Assembly (NCBI GenBank): GCA_029959085.1
Contig: JARWIR010000002.1
Span: 78,086,224 to 78,150,223 of the forward strand
DNA length: 64,000 nt
Source: Nemophila menziesii
Lineage: Eukaryota; Streptophyta; Magnoliopsida; Boraginales; Hydrophyllaceae
Direction of reading: 5' to 3'
Position 1 is the stretch's first letter; every line of letters starts with the position of its first letter. Below the pieces are notes generated by a model that did not search any database, was not told the DNA's origin, and was given only the letters and a program-made list of their open reading frames with translations. This document shows, piece by piece, positions 55,306-64,000 of the stretch. Both the position numbers and the translations under genes were made by a program.

Positions 55306-56241
55306 TGGTGAGAAGAAGATGTTTAAAAAAAGATATATGCGAATGGTGTGAGATGGAAAAGGAAAATGTGACTCATCTAATTCTAAGATGTCCGTTTAGT
55401 AGGGAGGTGTGGGCTAAATCACCATTGCAGATTTAAATTGATGCATTTTGTCAGGATAACATAGCGGAATGGTTCCTTAAAACAATTCAAAGTTTTTCGC
55501 TCAATGGGTGGGGAAAAAAAGTAGTTACGACATATATTTTATCCATTATGTGGAATATTTGGAAGGAAAGAATGAAATGTTTTCACGAGAAGAAAATGTG
55601 GTCAATTGAAGATATATTCTATATAGTTAAAGACTCGATGCGAAGGTTATTTGGGGATAAGATTAATGCTTGGCACAACACTACGGACGAAAAAATCGAG
55701 AGAACTGAGAATATGGTTAACCAGGTGATTGATGATACGACCGATATGATTTGGATGTGTGACGCTTCCTTTATAAACCGGAATAGTCTATCGGGAATCG
55801 CTGGAATTGGGATAAATACATGTGGACGCATTGAACGGAGGATAAATTTGAGATGTAAAATTAAAGAAGTTATTGAAGGAGAAGCATGGGCATTGCTTTT
55901 GTCCATGAGATCGTCCTACGATCTCAACAGTCAGAGAGTCTCATTTTACTCTGACACCTTGAACTAGTTCAAGGAATTAAAAAGAAGACCGGGCTTCACT
56001 GGAGCCTCAAACCCATTCTTTCGGAAATCGAAAGCTGGATTGGTCGTTACACAGGATGGGAGGTGAAACATATTAATAGATGCTATAACACGACAGCAGA
56101 CGCTTTAGCTAAATGCATAAGAAGGAATATCGTTATTCCTAATTAGATGAACTGCTCCTTAGTAGAGTATGATAGAACTCTGAACAACCTTTGTAAAATG
56201 TAATCGGTCCTAGTAGTTTTCATTGACAAATAAATAAATAA
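55306..56241 (+). mobile_element. 5'-truncated LINE with RNase H-like end and TSD
   Basis: Target duplications ATATAGATATCAAATT (55290-55305) and ATATAGATATTAAATT (56242-56257) differ at one of 16 bases. The insertion begins inside the zf-RVT region (KDICEWCEMEKENVTHLILR) and ends in an AAATAAATAAAT tail. Its RNase H-like domain is at about 55750-56140: MCDASF, then EGEAWALLLSMRS, SDTLN, and later ITRQQTL-type text in shifted frame. A stop after SDTLN and frame loss near 55970 disable it. About 0.9 kb remains of an element originally over 5 kb. Confidence 0.85.
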
Positions 56242-56257
56242 ATATAGATATTAAATT

Positions 56258-56765
56258 AATACTGTAAAGTAATTTTACACATTTTTTCCGTAGATCTTGA
56301 TATTTCATCAACCCAGTAATTAACTCTGTTTTTTTTCTACTTGATTTCTTAAAAAAATATAATTATTCTCAAGTGAGAGATTTTTCCGTAATATCTCCAA
56401 ATAAACCTGGCCAATGTATTAAATCTAACTTTTAAATGTAACTTTTAGAATTTAGATTTAGATATTCGATCCAATTAATATAATTTTCGATAAAGAAAAT
56501 ACTTCCAATACTGGATATAGATGGTCTAATATCAATTGTATTATAACAAATTCTTATGTTTTAATCATAAAAAAATTAAGAGGTTATTGTTGATAACATC
56601 CTCATTAAGCTCTCTAATTATTATTTTAAGCCTTCAATAATTTATTTTATAAAAAAATGCCTAATGAAGTAATTATTTATAGAAAATATTCCCTTTATAT
56701 TTTTCATACCTTTACTACTCTTATTATTAAATATATTATTTTATTTTAATACAATATTAATTAAT
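56258..56765. other. Intergenic, no gene seen
   Basis: AT-rich, no coding signal or recognised repeat. Confidence 0.5.
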
Positions 56766-56769
56766 AAAT

Positions 56770-57320
56770 ATTAAACAAATAATAGGATATTTCTTCCACC
56801 AACACCACCACCACCACAACCACCACCACAACCACCATGTATGTAACCACCACTACAACCATCATCACCTCCACCACCACAACCACCACCACCACCACCA
56901 CCACCACCACCACCACCTACTACTACTAATTCCATCACACGCGCGCGTCCGTGAATTTTTTTTAAAATCGTCATAACTAATTAAAAAAAATCAATAAAAT
57001 TTGTATTTTTGAATAAAGCAAATTAATATTTACGTCTATGATTTTTTTTGATTTTTTTTTTTCGCAGACACGGATTTTCATGTTTTAAACATGGAATTCC
57101 ATGTTTTAAACCGTGAAATAAACATGAAATTTCGTGTTTGCGAAAAAAAATTAAAAACAATCAAAAAATTCAGATTATTCCAAAAAAAATCATAGACGTA
57201 AATATTAATGTGATTTATCCAAATATATAATTTTTTGATTTTTTTGATTTTTATAGAATTAGTTATGACAATTTTAAAAAATTTACGGACGCGCGCGTAT
57301 TTATTAGTTTTTTTTTTTGT
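56770..57320. mobile_element. Second, shorter copy of the fold-back element family
   Basis: A CCACCA-rich outer part (56795-56930) is followed by CACACGCGCGCGTCCGTGAATT, CATAACTAATT, and TTAATATTTACGTCTATGA. The same text is mirrored at 57190-57300, and the centre near 57110 has ATGTTTTAAACATGGAATTC. The arms past the array are only about 170 bases, and the right TGGTGG-rich end is missing, so the copy is truncated. It is the same family as 10860-12800. The Gly-rich minus-strand frame over the CCACCA part is a repeat artefact. Confidence 0.75.
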
Positions 57321-57329
57321 TTTTTTTAG

Positions 57330-57828
57330 TTTCTTTTTCTTTTTTTTAATTGTTAATTTATAGGAATAGTTTGGGATGAGCCTGTTTTCAATAAAGTATC
57401 TTATTCTAGGTATTTTAATCTAAAGAAGTTTTTTAATAGGCATTAATAAAAAATTGGCTCAAAAATTAATTACAATAACTATTTAATTAATTTAATAATT
57501 TGTGCTTTATTAATATAATTAACAATTATTTTGTGAATATTAGATCATGGAAATTTTATTTATTTCGATAATTGTTTTTAGTTGGACGGACATGAGCCAT
57601 GAGGCTGATAATAGTATACACACTTGGAACGCACAAACCCATAGCTACGGCTATATGATTAAAGTGGACTTTAAAGTTGCAGTTGCAAGTGGGCTTCAAT
57701 ATTATAGTGGCCCGATTTTACTGTGTTGGGCTATTCATAGATTTGTACATGAACATCAAGTCTCTTACTAATTTTATATTTTACAAGGACGTATGCACAA
57801 ATCTAAGGGTGAAAGGGCTGGCCCTCAA
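57330..57828. other. Intergenic, no gene supported
   Basis: A 74-codon frame at 57547-57771 shows no recognisable domain or conserved motif. The stretch is otherwise AT-rich and ends at the poly(T) of the next LINE. Confidence 0.4.
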
Positions 57829-60165
57829 TTTTTTTGTTTTTTTCCAAATCCTTCTCATTGAACATCTAAAATTATTATAAAATTAACCAATTCCCATAGA
57901 AACGGTTTCAGTTTTGATTATTTCCTCTAACCTAGATGGGTACGTGTCTAAACACGAGCCTTGCATTTTGCCACTTAGCTTATACTTAGCTACCCCATCG
58001 GCTAGTCTATTCCTATCACGATTAATCCATCGAAAAATAGGTTTACAATCCCCGGACACAAAATAAATACTTTTAATCATAGTACAAATTAAAGGAGAAT
58101 TAAAGTGGTTCCTAAGCTCTAAAGGTTGCATCACTTGGAGGCAATTATTCTCTATAATCACACTTTGAGGAGGGAACTCTCTAGCGAGAAGACAAGTTTT
58201 TAGCACCCCCAAAGCTTCTGCCTCTTTAGCACTTTCCACCTTAATCTTCCAAGCTTCGCAAAATAACACTTTTCCTGTAAAATCCCTAGCAACACAAGAT
58301 ATAGCACCATTATTATCTTTAGTAGATGCATCACAATTAATTTTTATAAAATTTATAGGAGGAGGAATCCATTTAAGTGTTTGTACATTATTTTCTATCT
58401 CTATACTCACCTCGGTTTCATGAGTTTCACTTCTTTTTTTCTTAAGCATAGTATTTATGTTTTTATTATCCTTCAGTTTATAGTTAACATCATTAGGATA
58501 AATTGTATTTTGGTACTCTTCCCACTCTTTTTTAGCATTGTTCAAACTTCTTAAAGGGCCGAGCTTTATACCCTTATATTTATATGCGCATCTACCTTTC
58601 CATATGTGCCATAGAATAGTACATATTTGTTCCATCATGAAATTAGTATCTATTCCTGCCTCCTTCCTATTCTCTCTTATACTTGCCATCCAAACATCTA
58701 CCTTAGAGGTAGATTGGTTGCAAGTAATCAAGTTAAAAGGGGAGGCAAACCAAATGGCTCTAGTCCATTCACAGTTTAATAATATATGCTCAACAGTTTC
58801 AGATTCTTTATTACAAATACCACAAATTGGGCTAGAAGTGATTTTCCTTCTATACACATTATCATTTGTAGGCAATAGATGTTTCACTACTTTCCATATA
58901 AAGTTTTTTATTTTTGGTGCTACCTTTAATCCCCAAATCATTTTCCAAACCGAGTTGTCAACTTGATGTGAGGAGGTAGCATTATTGGAACAACTATTCT
59001 TCTCCTCATCTTCTTTTTTATTTTTCATTATATAGTAACATTTTTTAACCGAGAAGTTACCTTCCTTATCATGTATCCAAAAAGGAATATCCCTTCCTCC
59101 AGATAGAGGGATAAATGTACTAAAAATAGATGTTGCTACCTCATTAGGGTAAGCATTAAGTATAATGTCCATATTCCACTTCCTATCATTATTAACCATT
59201 AGATCATTTACTTTTTGTAAATCATTTCTATTAGGTTTAATAATCTCATTAACTCCATTTATCCATTTATCAGTATGCAAATTTATAGTATAACCATTAC
59301 CTATCTTCCATTTTATATCTTCTTTTATAGCATTTCTCCCACAAATTAAACTCTTCCATCCCCATGATGGTTTACTTCCTAATTGTGCTTCCATGAAAGA
59401 AGTAATTGGGAAATATTTACCTTTTAGTAATTTATAGAGTAATGTATTGTTATTATTGATCAAATTCCAGGCCTGTTTACTAAGTAGTGCAACATTCATG
59501 AGATTGAGGTCTCGAAAGCCAAGACCCCCATCTCCTTTACTTTTTGTTATAGAATTCCAGCTACCCCAGTGGCATTTATTCTTTCCATTACTACCCCACC
59601 AAAAATTTACGATTTGTGAAGAGATTAAATCGCAAATCCTCTTAGGTATAAGGTAGGATGATAAGAAGTAGTTTGGTAAACTTTGTAAAACGGCTTTTAT
59701 TAGAATTTCTTTACCAGCTAAAGATAGATAGAGGTTTTTCCAATTTTCTATTCTTTTCAAAGTTTTTTCTACCAGCATATTAAGATCATTTATTTTAGAT
59801 TTCCCCCATTCCGTGGGTAAACCTAAATAATTTCCCAAATTATTAGTAATTGGCATATTACGTTTATTAGCCATGTTTTTTTGAATATAATCAGGTGTGT
59901 TGGGACTGAATTTCACACCACACTTATTTAAGTTTAGTTTCATTCCAGTGGAGTAACTATACTTATTGATTACATCATTAAATCCCTCAATCTCTTCCGT
60001 ATTCGCTTTCATAAAAAATATACTATCATCTGCGAAAAGTAGATGAGTAACACTAGGGGCCAATCTCGCAATTTTTATCCCATTTAGTATATGTTCTTCA
60101 TTTTTTTTAGCAATAAGAATAGATAACATTTGAGTAACTATGCAAAAGAGGAAATGTGACTATCT
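57829..60165 (-). mobile_element. 5'-truncated LINE on the minus strand
   Basis: Reading right to left, RT similarity starts abruptly at about 60160 (SHFLFCIVTQMLS, the region after the DPLSP motif). The frame runs through zf-RVT and RNase H-like domains to a stop at 57883 and ends in an A-rich tail (T/G-rich on the plus strand at 57829-57843). Everything upstream of the middle of RT is missing, typical of incomplete target-primed reverse transcription. No convincing target duplication was found. Confidence 0.8.
57883..60129 (-). CDS. LINE ORF2 C-terminal part: RT (from FADD), zf-RVT, RNase H-like
   Basis: A single open frame of 748 codons without interruption. The RT catalytic LLFADDSIFFMKA is at about residue 33, then NYLGLPTEWGKSK near 104 and LSLAGKEILIKAVLQSLPN near 135. 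zf-RVT runs from VWKMIWGLKVAPKIKNFIWK near 397 to CGICNKESETVEHILLNC near 440-455. The RNase H-like domain starts INCDAS near 601, with EAEAL and RNRLADGVAKY. The usual third acidic residue of that domain appears changed: the text is IIENNC where relatives have E.DC. The ATG at the start of this frame is internal to the original ORF2, so it is not an authentic start. The long open frame points to a recent insertion, but without a promoter or endonuclease the copy cannot move by itself. Confidence 0.85.
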   Translation of the reverse strand: MLSILIAKKNEEHILNGIKIARLAPSVTHLLFADDSIFFMKANTEEIEGFNDVINKYSYSTGMKLNLNKCGVKFSPNTPDYIQKNMANKRNMPITNNLGNYLGLPTEWGKSKINDLNMLVEKTLKRIENWKNLYLSLAGKEILIKAVLQSLPNYFLSSYLIPKRICDLISSQIVNFWWGSNGKNKCHWGSWNSITKSKGDGGLGFRDLNLMNVALLSKQAWNLINNNNTLLYKLLKGKYFPITSFMEAQLGSKPSWGWKSLICGRNAIKEDIKWKIGNGYTINLHTDKWINGVNEIIKPNRNDLQKVNDLMVNNDRKWNMDIILNAYPNEVATSIFSTFIPLSGGRDIPFWIHDKEGNFSVKKCYYIMKNKKEDEEKNSCSNNATSSHQVDNSVWKMIWGLKVAPKIKNFIWKVVKHLLPTNDNVYRRKITSSPICGICNKESETVEHILLNCEWTRAIWFASPFNLITCNQSTSKVDVWMASIRENRKEAGIDTNFMMEQICTILWHIWKGRCAYKYKGIKLGPLRSLNNAKKEWEEYQNTIYPNDVNYKLKDNKNINTMLKKKRSETHETEVSIEIENNVQTLKWIPPPINFIKINCDASTKDNNGAISCVARDFTGKVLFCEAWKIKVESAKEAEALGVLKTCLLAREFPPQSVIIENNCLQVMQPLELRNHFNSPLICTMIKSIYFVSGDCKPIFRWINRDRNRLADGVAKYKLSGKMQGSCLDTYPSRLEEIIKTETVSMGIG

Positions 60166-60169
60166 TTTG

Positions 60170-60581
60170 GTGAAATTATCAAACTCTTGAGGTAACTTTG
60201 GCGACTAGTTACGGCTAAGTCCAAACAAATTAGAATTGGGAGCTAACTAGAAAAACATACCCCAACGTCTCTCAAGTAAAATACGCCATTAAGAAAAACT
60301 TAATATTTAGGTCTTAGTTAGTTTGTGAAAATAATAAATATTTTATGTTTTTATTTTTTATATTTTTTATATTTTTTAAAATGTTAATAAAAACATGTTT
60401 GCCTAAAGAAAAAGAAAGTAGTTTTCTAGAAAACTAAATGAAAATGCTGTTATATTAAAGAACGTGAAATTAATGTTTTCCATATTTTCTGAAAATATTG
60501 AAAACGAAAACAAAAATCATTTTTTAGAGAATATATTCGAAAAACGAAAATAGAAAATATTTTCACTAATCAAACAAGGCC
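60170..60581. other. Intergenic, no gene seen
   Basis: AT-rich; GAAAATA/AACGAAAA-type low-complexity text near 60490-60560. No coding signal. Confidence 0.5.
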
Positions 60582-60584
60582 TTA

Positions 60585-61169
60585 GACCATCTCCAGCAGA
60601 TGCGCCATTTTTATACTCCATATTTTATTATACCGTATCAAAATATATCTACTCTATAAATTTACCGTATCAATTTCCAGTTTTACTACTTTAGTTACTC
60701 TATAATTATACTTCATATTAACTATTCATTTATAATTGTAATTTATAATTTTTTTTTGTAATAACATAAATAAAAATAATAATTTTAAATATAATTAATT
60801 TTTTATTTTATTTTTACTTACAATATATATTTATGAATTACTTTTATTTAATATTTGAATTTTTTTATTTAATAACTTAATTAAAAATATATATTTGATT
60901 ATAAAATTAATATGTAATTTTAATTATTGACATTCAAAAAGATTTAAAAAAGAGCTTGACTCCTCTTCATATAATTTTAACATTATCTTATCATGTTTAC
61001 AATTTTTATATAAAAAAAAACTTTATACCGTATGAATATTGATGCACCAAGAATAGCACATGGAGGTAAAAATATACCATGTGAATTGTGTGGACCCTAT
61101 AATACAGTAGCTGCTGGAGTGAGGAATTTGTCCATATACAACATTTTTTAACTTTTTCTAGAGATGGTC
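60585..61169. mobile_element. Tourist-like MITE (PIF/Harbinger), 585 bp
   Basis: It starts GACCATCTCC and ends GAGATGGTC, with TTA on both sides (60582-60584 and 61170-61172), the usual target of Harbinger-type elements. The interior is AT-rich. Near its right end is GCTGCTGGAGTGAGGAATTTG, the text also found repeated at 40.1-42.1 kb. Confidence 0.85.
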
Positions 61170-61175
61170 TTAGTG

Positions 61176-61402
61176 CTCATTTGGAAGTGTTTTTTTGGAG
61201 AAGCACTTAAAAGTGCTTCTAGCATTTTAAAAGATTTTTTGACTTTGAAAAGCATTTTTTAGAGAAGCACCAAACAGGTGCTTCTTAAAAAAAGCACTTA
61301 AAATAATTTTAAATTTCAAAATAATTTTTAATAATTTTTTCAAATATTAAATTTTAATCTAAAAGCACTTTTTTATTCTTAAATAAGCACTTCCAAACGG
61401 GC
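61176..61402. mobile_element. hAT-like MITE (about 227 bp)
   Basis: It starts CTCATTTGGAAGTG and ends CACTTCCAAACGGG, inverted copies with few differences. The flanks TCTTAGTG (61168-61175) and CCTTAGTG (61403-61410) form an 8-base target duplication with one difference. The interior is full of AAGCACTT / AAGTGCTT. A partial second copy starts directly downstream at about 61409 (TGTTTGTTTGGAAGTACTTT). Confidence 0.75.
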
Positions 61403-61479
61403 CCTTAGTGTTTGTTTGGAAGTACTTTTTTTTAAAAGTATTTAAAAATATTTTTAAACTAAAAAACATTAAAAAATTC

Positions 61480-61785
61480 GAATATCCAATTACTTCCTTA
61501 TGCAACACAACCATATGGACTTCACGGGATATATGGAAGCAGTTATATCATCATTCAACGTATTACTTAAGTAAAAAGAAGCAAACTAAGCAGCCCAGAA
61601 AACATTCTCCAGAAATAATTCGCTTAATCTTCAAACTATCGTGCATCCTAGGTATGTATTCCATTTCACTGAATCCTTTAGACGTTCTTTTGGGTAAACA
61701 TGTTTCTCGAGTTATGTTCTTGTTTGAATAATATAGATTGTTATCATTCTATATATAATCACATTTCAGATGGGTTTTGATTAAT
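61480..61785. other. Intergenic, no gene supported
   Basis: The plus-strand frame here (to 61731) has no recognisable motif and starts inside MITE sequence. I do not support it as a gene. Confidence 0.4.
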
Positions 61786-61791
61786 TCATTA

Positions 61792-62400
61792 GGTATGTTT
61801 TGTTTTCTGGTATGTAAGATTGTTTGGGTCATATATAAAAAGAACATAGATTTCATGCGTGTTTGTAATCAAAATACGGTTTATAATGTATACCATGCAT
61901 AATAACAAGATTAAGTTCTGTAGACATGAATTTTTTTTATGGGCTATTGTGTGTTGGGTATAATCAGGTTATATGACATAATTTGTTTCAAATGGTTAAT
62001 TGATTAGGTATGTTTTATTTTCTAGCATGTAAAATCTTTGAGTCATATATAAAAAGAATATATATTTCATTCGTGTTTGTAATCCAAATACGATTTATAA
62101 TGTGTAGACATGACTCTTTTATTTGATGCACTATTGTGTGTTAGGTACAATGGGTTTGTATGACATGGTTTGTTTCCAATTGGATGATTGATTAGTTCGT
62201 TAATTATTGTAGTAGTTACAATAGGTAGTTTGGAGTCTGAATATAAGCATTGATATGATAACTGATACCAACTATGGAATCATTTTGTGATGGTCTATTG
62301 TGTGCTGGGTACAATGGATTTGTATAATATGGTTTGTTTCCAATGGGTTGATTGATTAGTTTGTTAATTATTGCATCAGTTACAATGGGGTCGAATGTGA
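61792..62400. repeat. Three imperfect direct repeats, unit about 215 bases
   Basis: GGTATGTTTTGTTTTCTGGT starts at 61792 and recurs as a variant at 62007. Both are followed by GTCATATATAAAAAGAA, CGTGTTTGTAAT, TTTATAATGT and CTATTGTGTGTTGGGTA/TTAGGTA. The last third (CTATTGTGTGCTGGGTACAATGG to TTGTTTCCAATGGGTTGATT) appears again at about 62295-62375. Non-coding; function and origin unknown. Confidence 0.75.
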
Positions 62401-64000
62401 TCTGCGTTTTTCGTTTTTGGGATGAGAAAACTCTAAAACAACGCTGCAATTGATGTAATAATGTCCTTTCCCATAATAAATACAACCACATTATTTTGTT
62501 TTGTACCCATCATCACATTTATGACATCTGCTGTGCTCATTAGTTATTAGTTACATTGTTATATTATTATCATGTACACCGTATGTTTATGCTTACTTAT
62601 CCCCGGGGGAACTCCTCGAGCTAACTTCTTTAGAGTCAAATTTAAGGATGATATGCAGTTATCTTCACACCTTCTCCCTGAGTACAAATAACAAAATATC
62701 CTTGATCAATGTTGCAATGCAAAGTTTGATACTAAAATTTGTTAGTTTAGGTAGCTTTGTGCTCGTATGTTGCCTAAATGAAAACTTTGATATTTTGACT
62801 TAGTTTATAAAATTAGCTTGAATGACCTCCTCAATGCATGTAGTGAAACTTTGAAGGTTGTAAACAAGTTTGTGAGATAACATTCAACTCATCCCATCAG
62901 CCCTTATCTCACAGCCACACAAAAATTTAAGTGCATCCCACTAATTCAAAAACAGCCCACCCTATATTCACCCTACTTCACAATACCCCTTTAACATGGC
63001 CTTTCAAACTCACAACACAATACACCGACATAACGAGTTCAAACTACAAAACACCTATAAGCACCAAAAAAGTTCAAACCAAAATCATTACACAAAAAGA
63101 AACATCCAAAAATAGGCATTATAAGGTCCAACAAAAGTCAATAAGCAAGTCACAAACACCGAATTCATCTAAAAAACATCTTTAAAGTCATCTAGACATA
63201 ATAAAAGTTCGACAAAAAAGAAGCAGAAATAGTCTTTCGCAACGTTAAACTCAACCGAAGTCTATCACGCCAAATCTGTTGTCATGACATACTTCCTTAG
63301 TGGAATAATGAATAACCGGAGTCGCGCGCTCAGTCTCCTTACGATGCTACTTGAATCACATCTAAATTCAAAGCAAAAAAATCGCTGGTCTTTTTCGTTT
63401 GACTTCTCCGGTATCCACTCGTCTTCTGCAGAATTATATCCATTTAGTTTCGACTTCTTTGTATTTCTAGATTTCGATACATTTCCCCCCCTTCGACGTC
63501 TTGTTGGCTCTTTCCGTATCTTCAAGTCTGTGGGGGTTCATTCAATTATTTAACTAATACAACAAACCAAATTATAAGAACACAAAAGATCCATCATTAT
63601 ACCGGACTGCTAAACACTGTTATGTTAGATCTATGTTAGTATCCATCCTTATACCGGGTTACTACCTTTTACATATAAATAAACTGATCAATTCAGTTAG
63701 AATCCTTATACCTGGCTGCTAAACAATCTTAAGTAACTAAATAAATCATATAACAAACCCAAAGCCAATACAAGAACCACGACAATTTTAACTCATCTAA
63801 CACACAAATGAAAATAGTGATGCATAATACAACTAAATTTAGTTAGGAGAAATTCGTAGATTAAATTTGTAATTAGCACCTGCAAAATGTCTAATTTACA
63901 CATGCAGACATGCGCACATGAAGAAATAAAACTGTGAATGCACAGACCCATTATCCAAAAGTGATATATACTTTTTAATTAAGCATGATCTAGCGTTGGC
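62400..64000. other. Intergenic or possible 3' part of a minus-strand gene, unresolved
   Basis: Frames at 62931-63185 (+) and 63265-63525 (-) are biased (Thr/Lys/Pro; Arg/Lys/Ser) and match nothing I know. The minus-strand one, MKIRKEPTRRRRGGNVSKSR, could be a charged exon. At 63590-63720 the text ATTATACCGGACTGCTAAACA occurs in three variants about 55 bases apart. No gene is supported. Confidence 0.35.

Noticed and set aside
56771..56974. Glycine-rich protein on the minus strand
   Set aside because: It lies over the CCACCA array of the second fold-back copy; it is the low-complexity translation.
57547..57771. 74-codon frame
   Set aside because: No motif, no conserved neighbourhood and AT-rich flanks; chance frame.
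58538..58966. 142-codon plus-strand frame
   Set aside because: Antisense shadow of the 748-codon LINE frame.
57829..60180. Target duplication of the minus-strand LINE
   Set aside because: Only a weak GGTGAAA match between the two flanks; too short to accept.

Overview
This window is nuclear DNA of a flowering plant, most likely a eudicot. It is AT-rich, has short GT..AG introns, and is filled with typical plant transposons: CACTA, MULE, Helitron, Stowaway, Tourist, hAT-like MITEs, L1-type LINEs, Ty1/copia, Athila-like Ty3/gypsy and tRNA-derived SINE-like repeats. I could not fix the species. Only one intact, non-mobile protein gene is visible: a single-exon DUF868 gene at 32304-33212 (+).

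Left third (1-20 kb). The window opens in the end of a CACTA transposon (to 343). Decayed copia integrase (minus) and LINE RNase H remnants follow, then two SINE-like repeats. A Pack-MULE at 4974-6329 has a perfect 9-bp target duplication, an octamer array and a captured WD40 (VIP3/SKI8-like) fragment. A degenerate CCTTAA array of about 2 kb (7.25-9.23 kb) comes next, then a fold-back element at 10.86-12.80 kb whose relative lies at 56.8-57.3 kb. Further on are copia and LTR debris, a small MULE (16058-16565) and a second gene-like MULE (17093-18764).

Middle (20-42 kb). A decayed Athila-like gypsy element starts at a tRNA-Asp-type primer site (20503) and runs gag-PR-RT-RNaseH-INT to about 26.8 kb, with a MITE inside gag. 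It is followed by a GAACCCGG-rich repeat block, an LTR-like block and another transposon ORF remnant. The DUF868 gene comes next. Right after it lies a nearly full-length L1 LINE (33834-39266) whose ORFs overlap at ATGA and carry repeated Trp-to-TAG changes. From 39.3 to 42.4 kb there is a periodic, exon/intron-like repeat family.

Right third (42-64 kb). A 7.4-kb MULE (42648-50026, perfect 9-bp TSD) carries a decayed mudrA-type transposase gene with introns and, convergent to it, a decayed GRF-zinc-finger/coiled-coil gene. It is followed by a Stowaway MITE and by a 4.2-kb Helitron (51030-55251) holding three open exons, with introns, of the PP2A scaffold subunit A. After it come a 5'-truncated LINE with a clear TSD, the second fold-back copy, a young-looking 5'-truncated LINE on the minus strand with a 748-codon open frame, two abutting MITEs and a set of about 215-bp repeats.

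The most interesting content is gene capture (Pack-MULE with VIP3-like, Helitron with PP2A-A), the two-gene MULE, the fold-back family and the CCTTAA array. All family assignments come from reading motifs; no database search was run.
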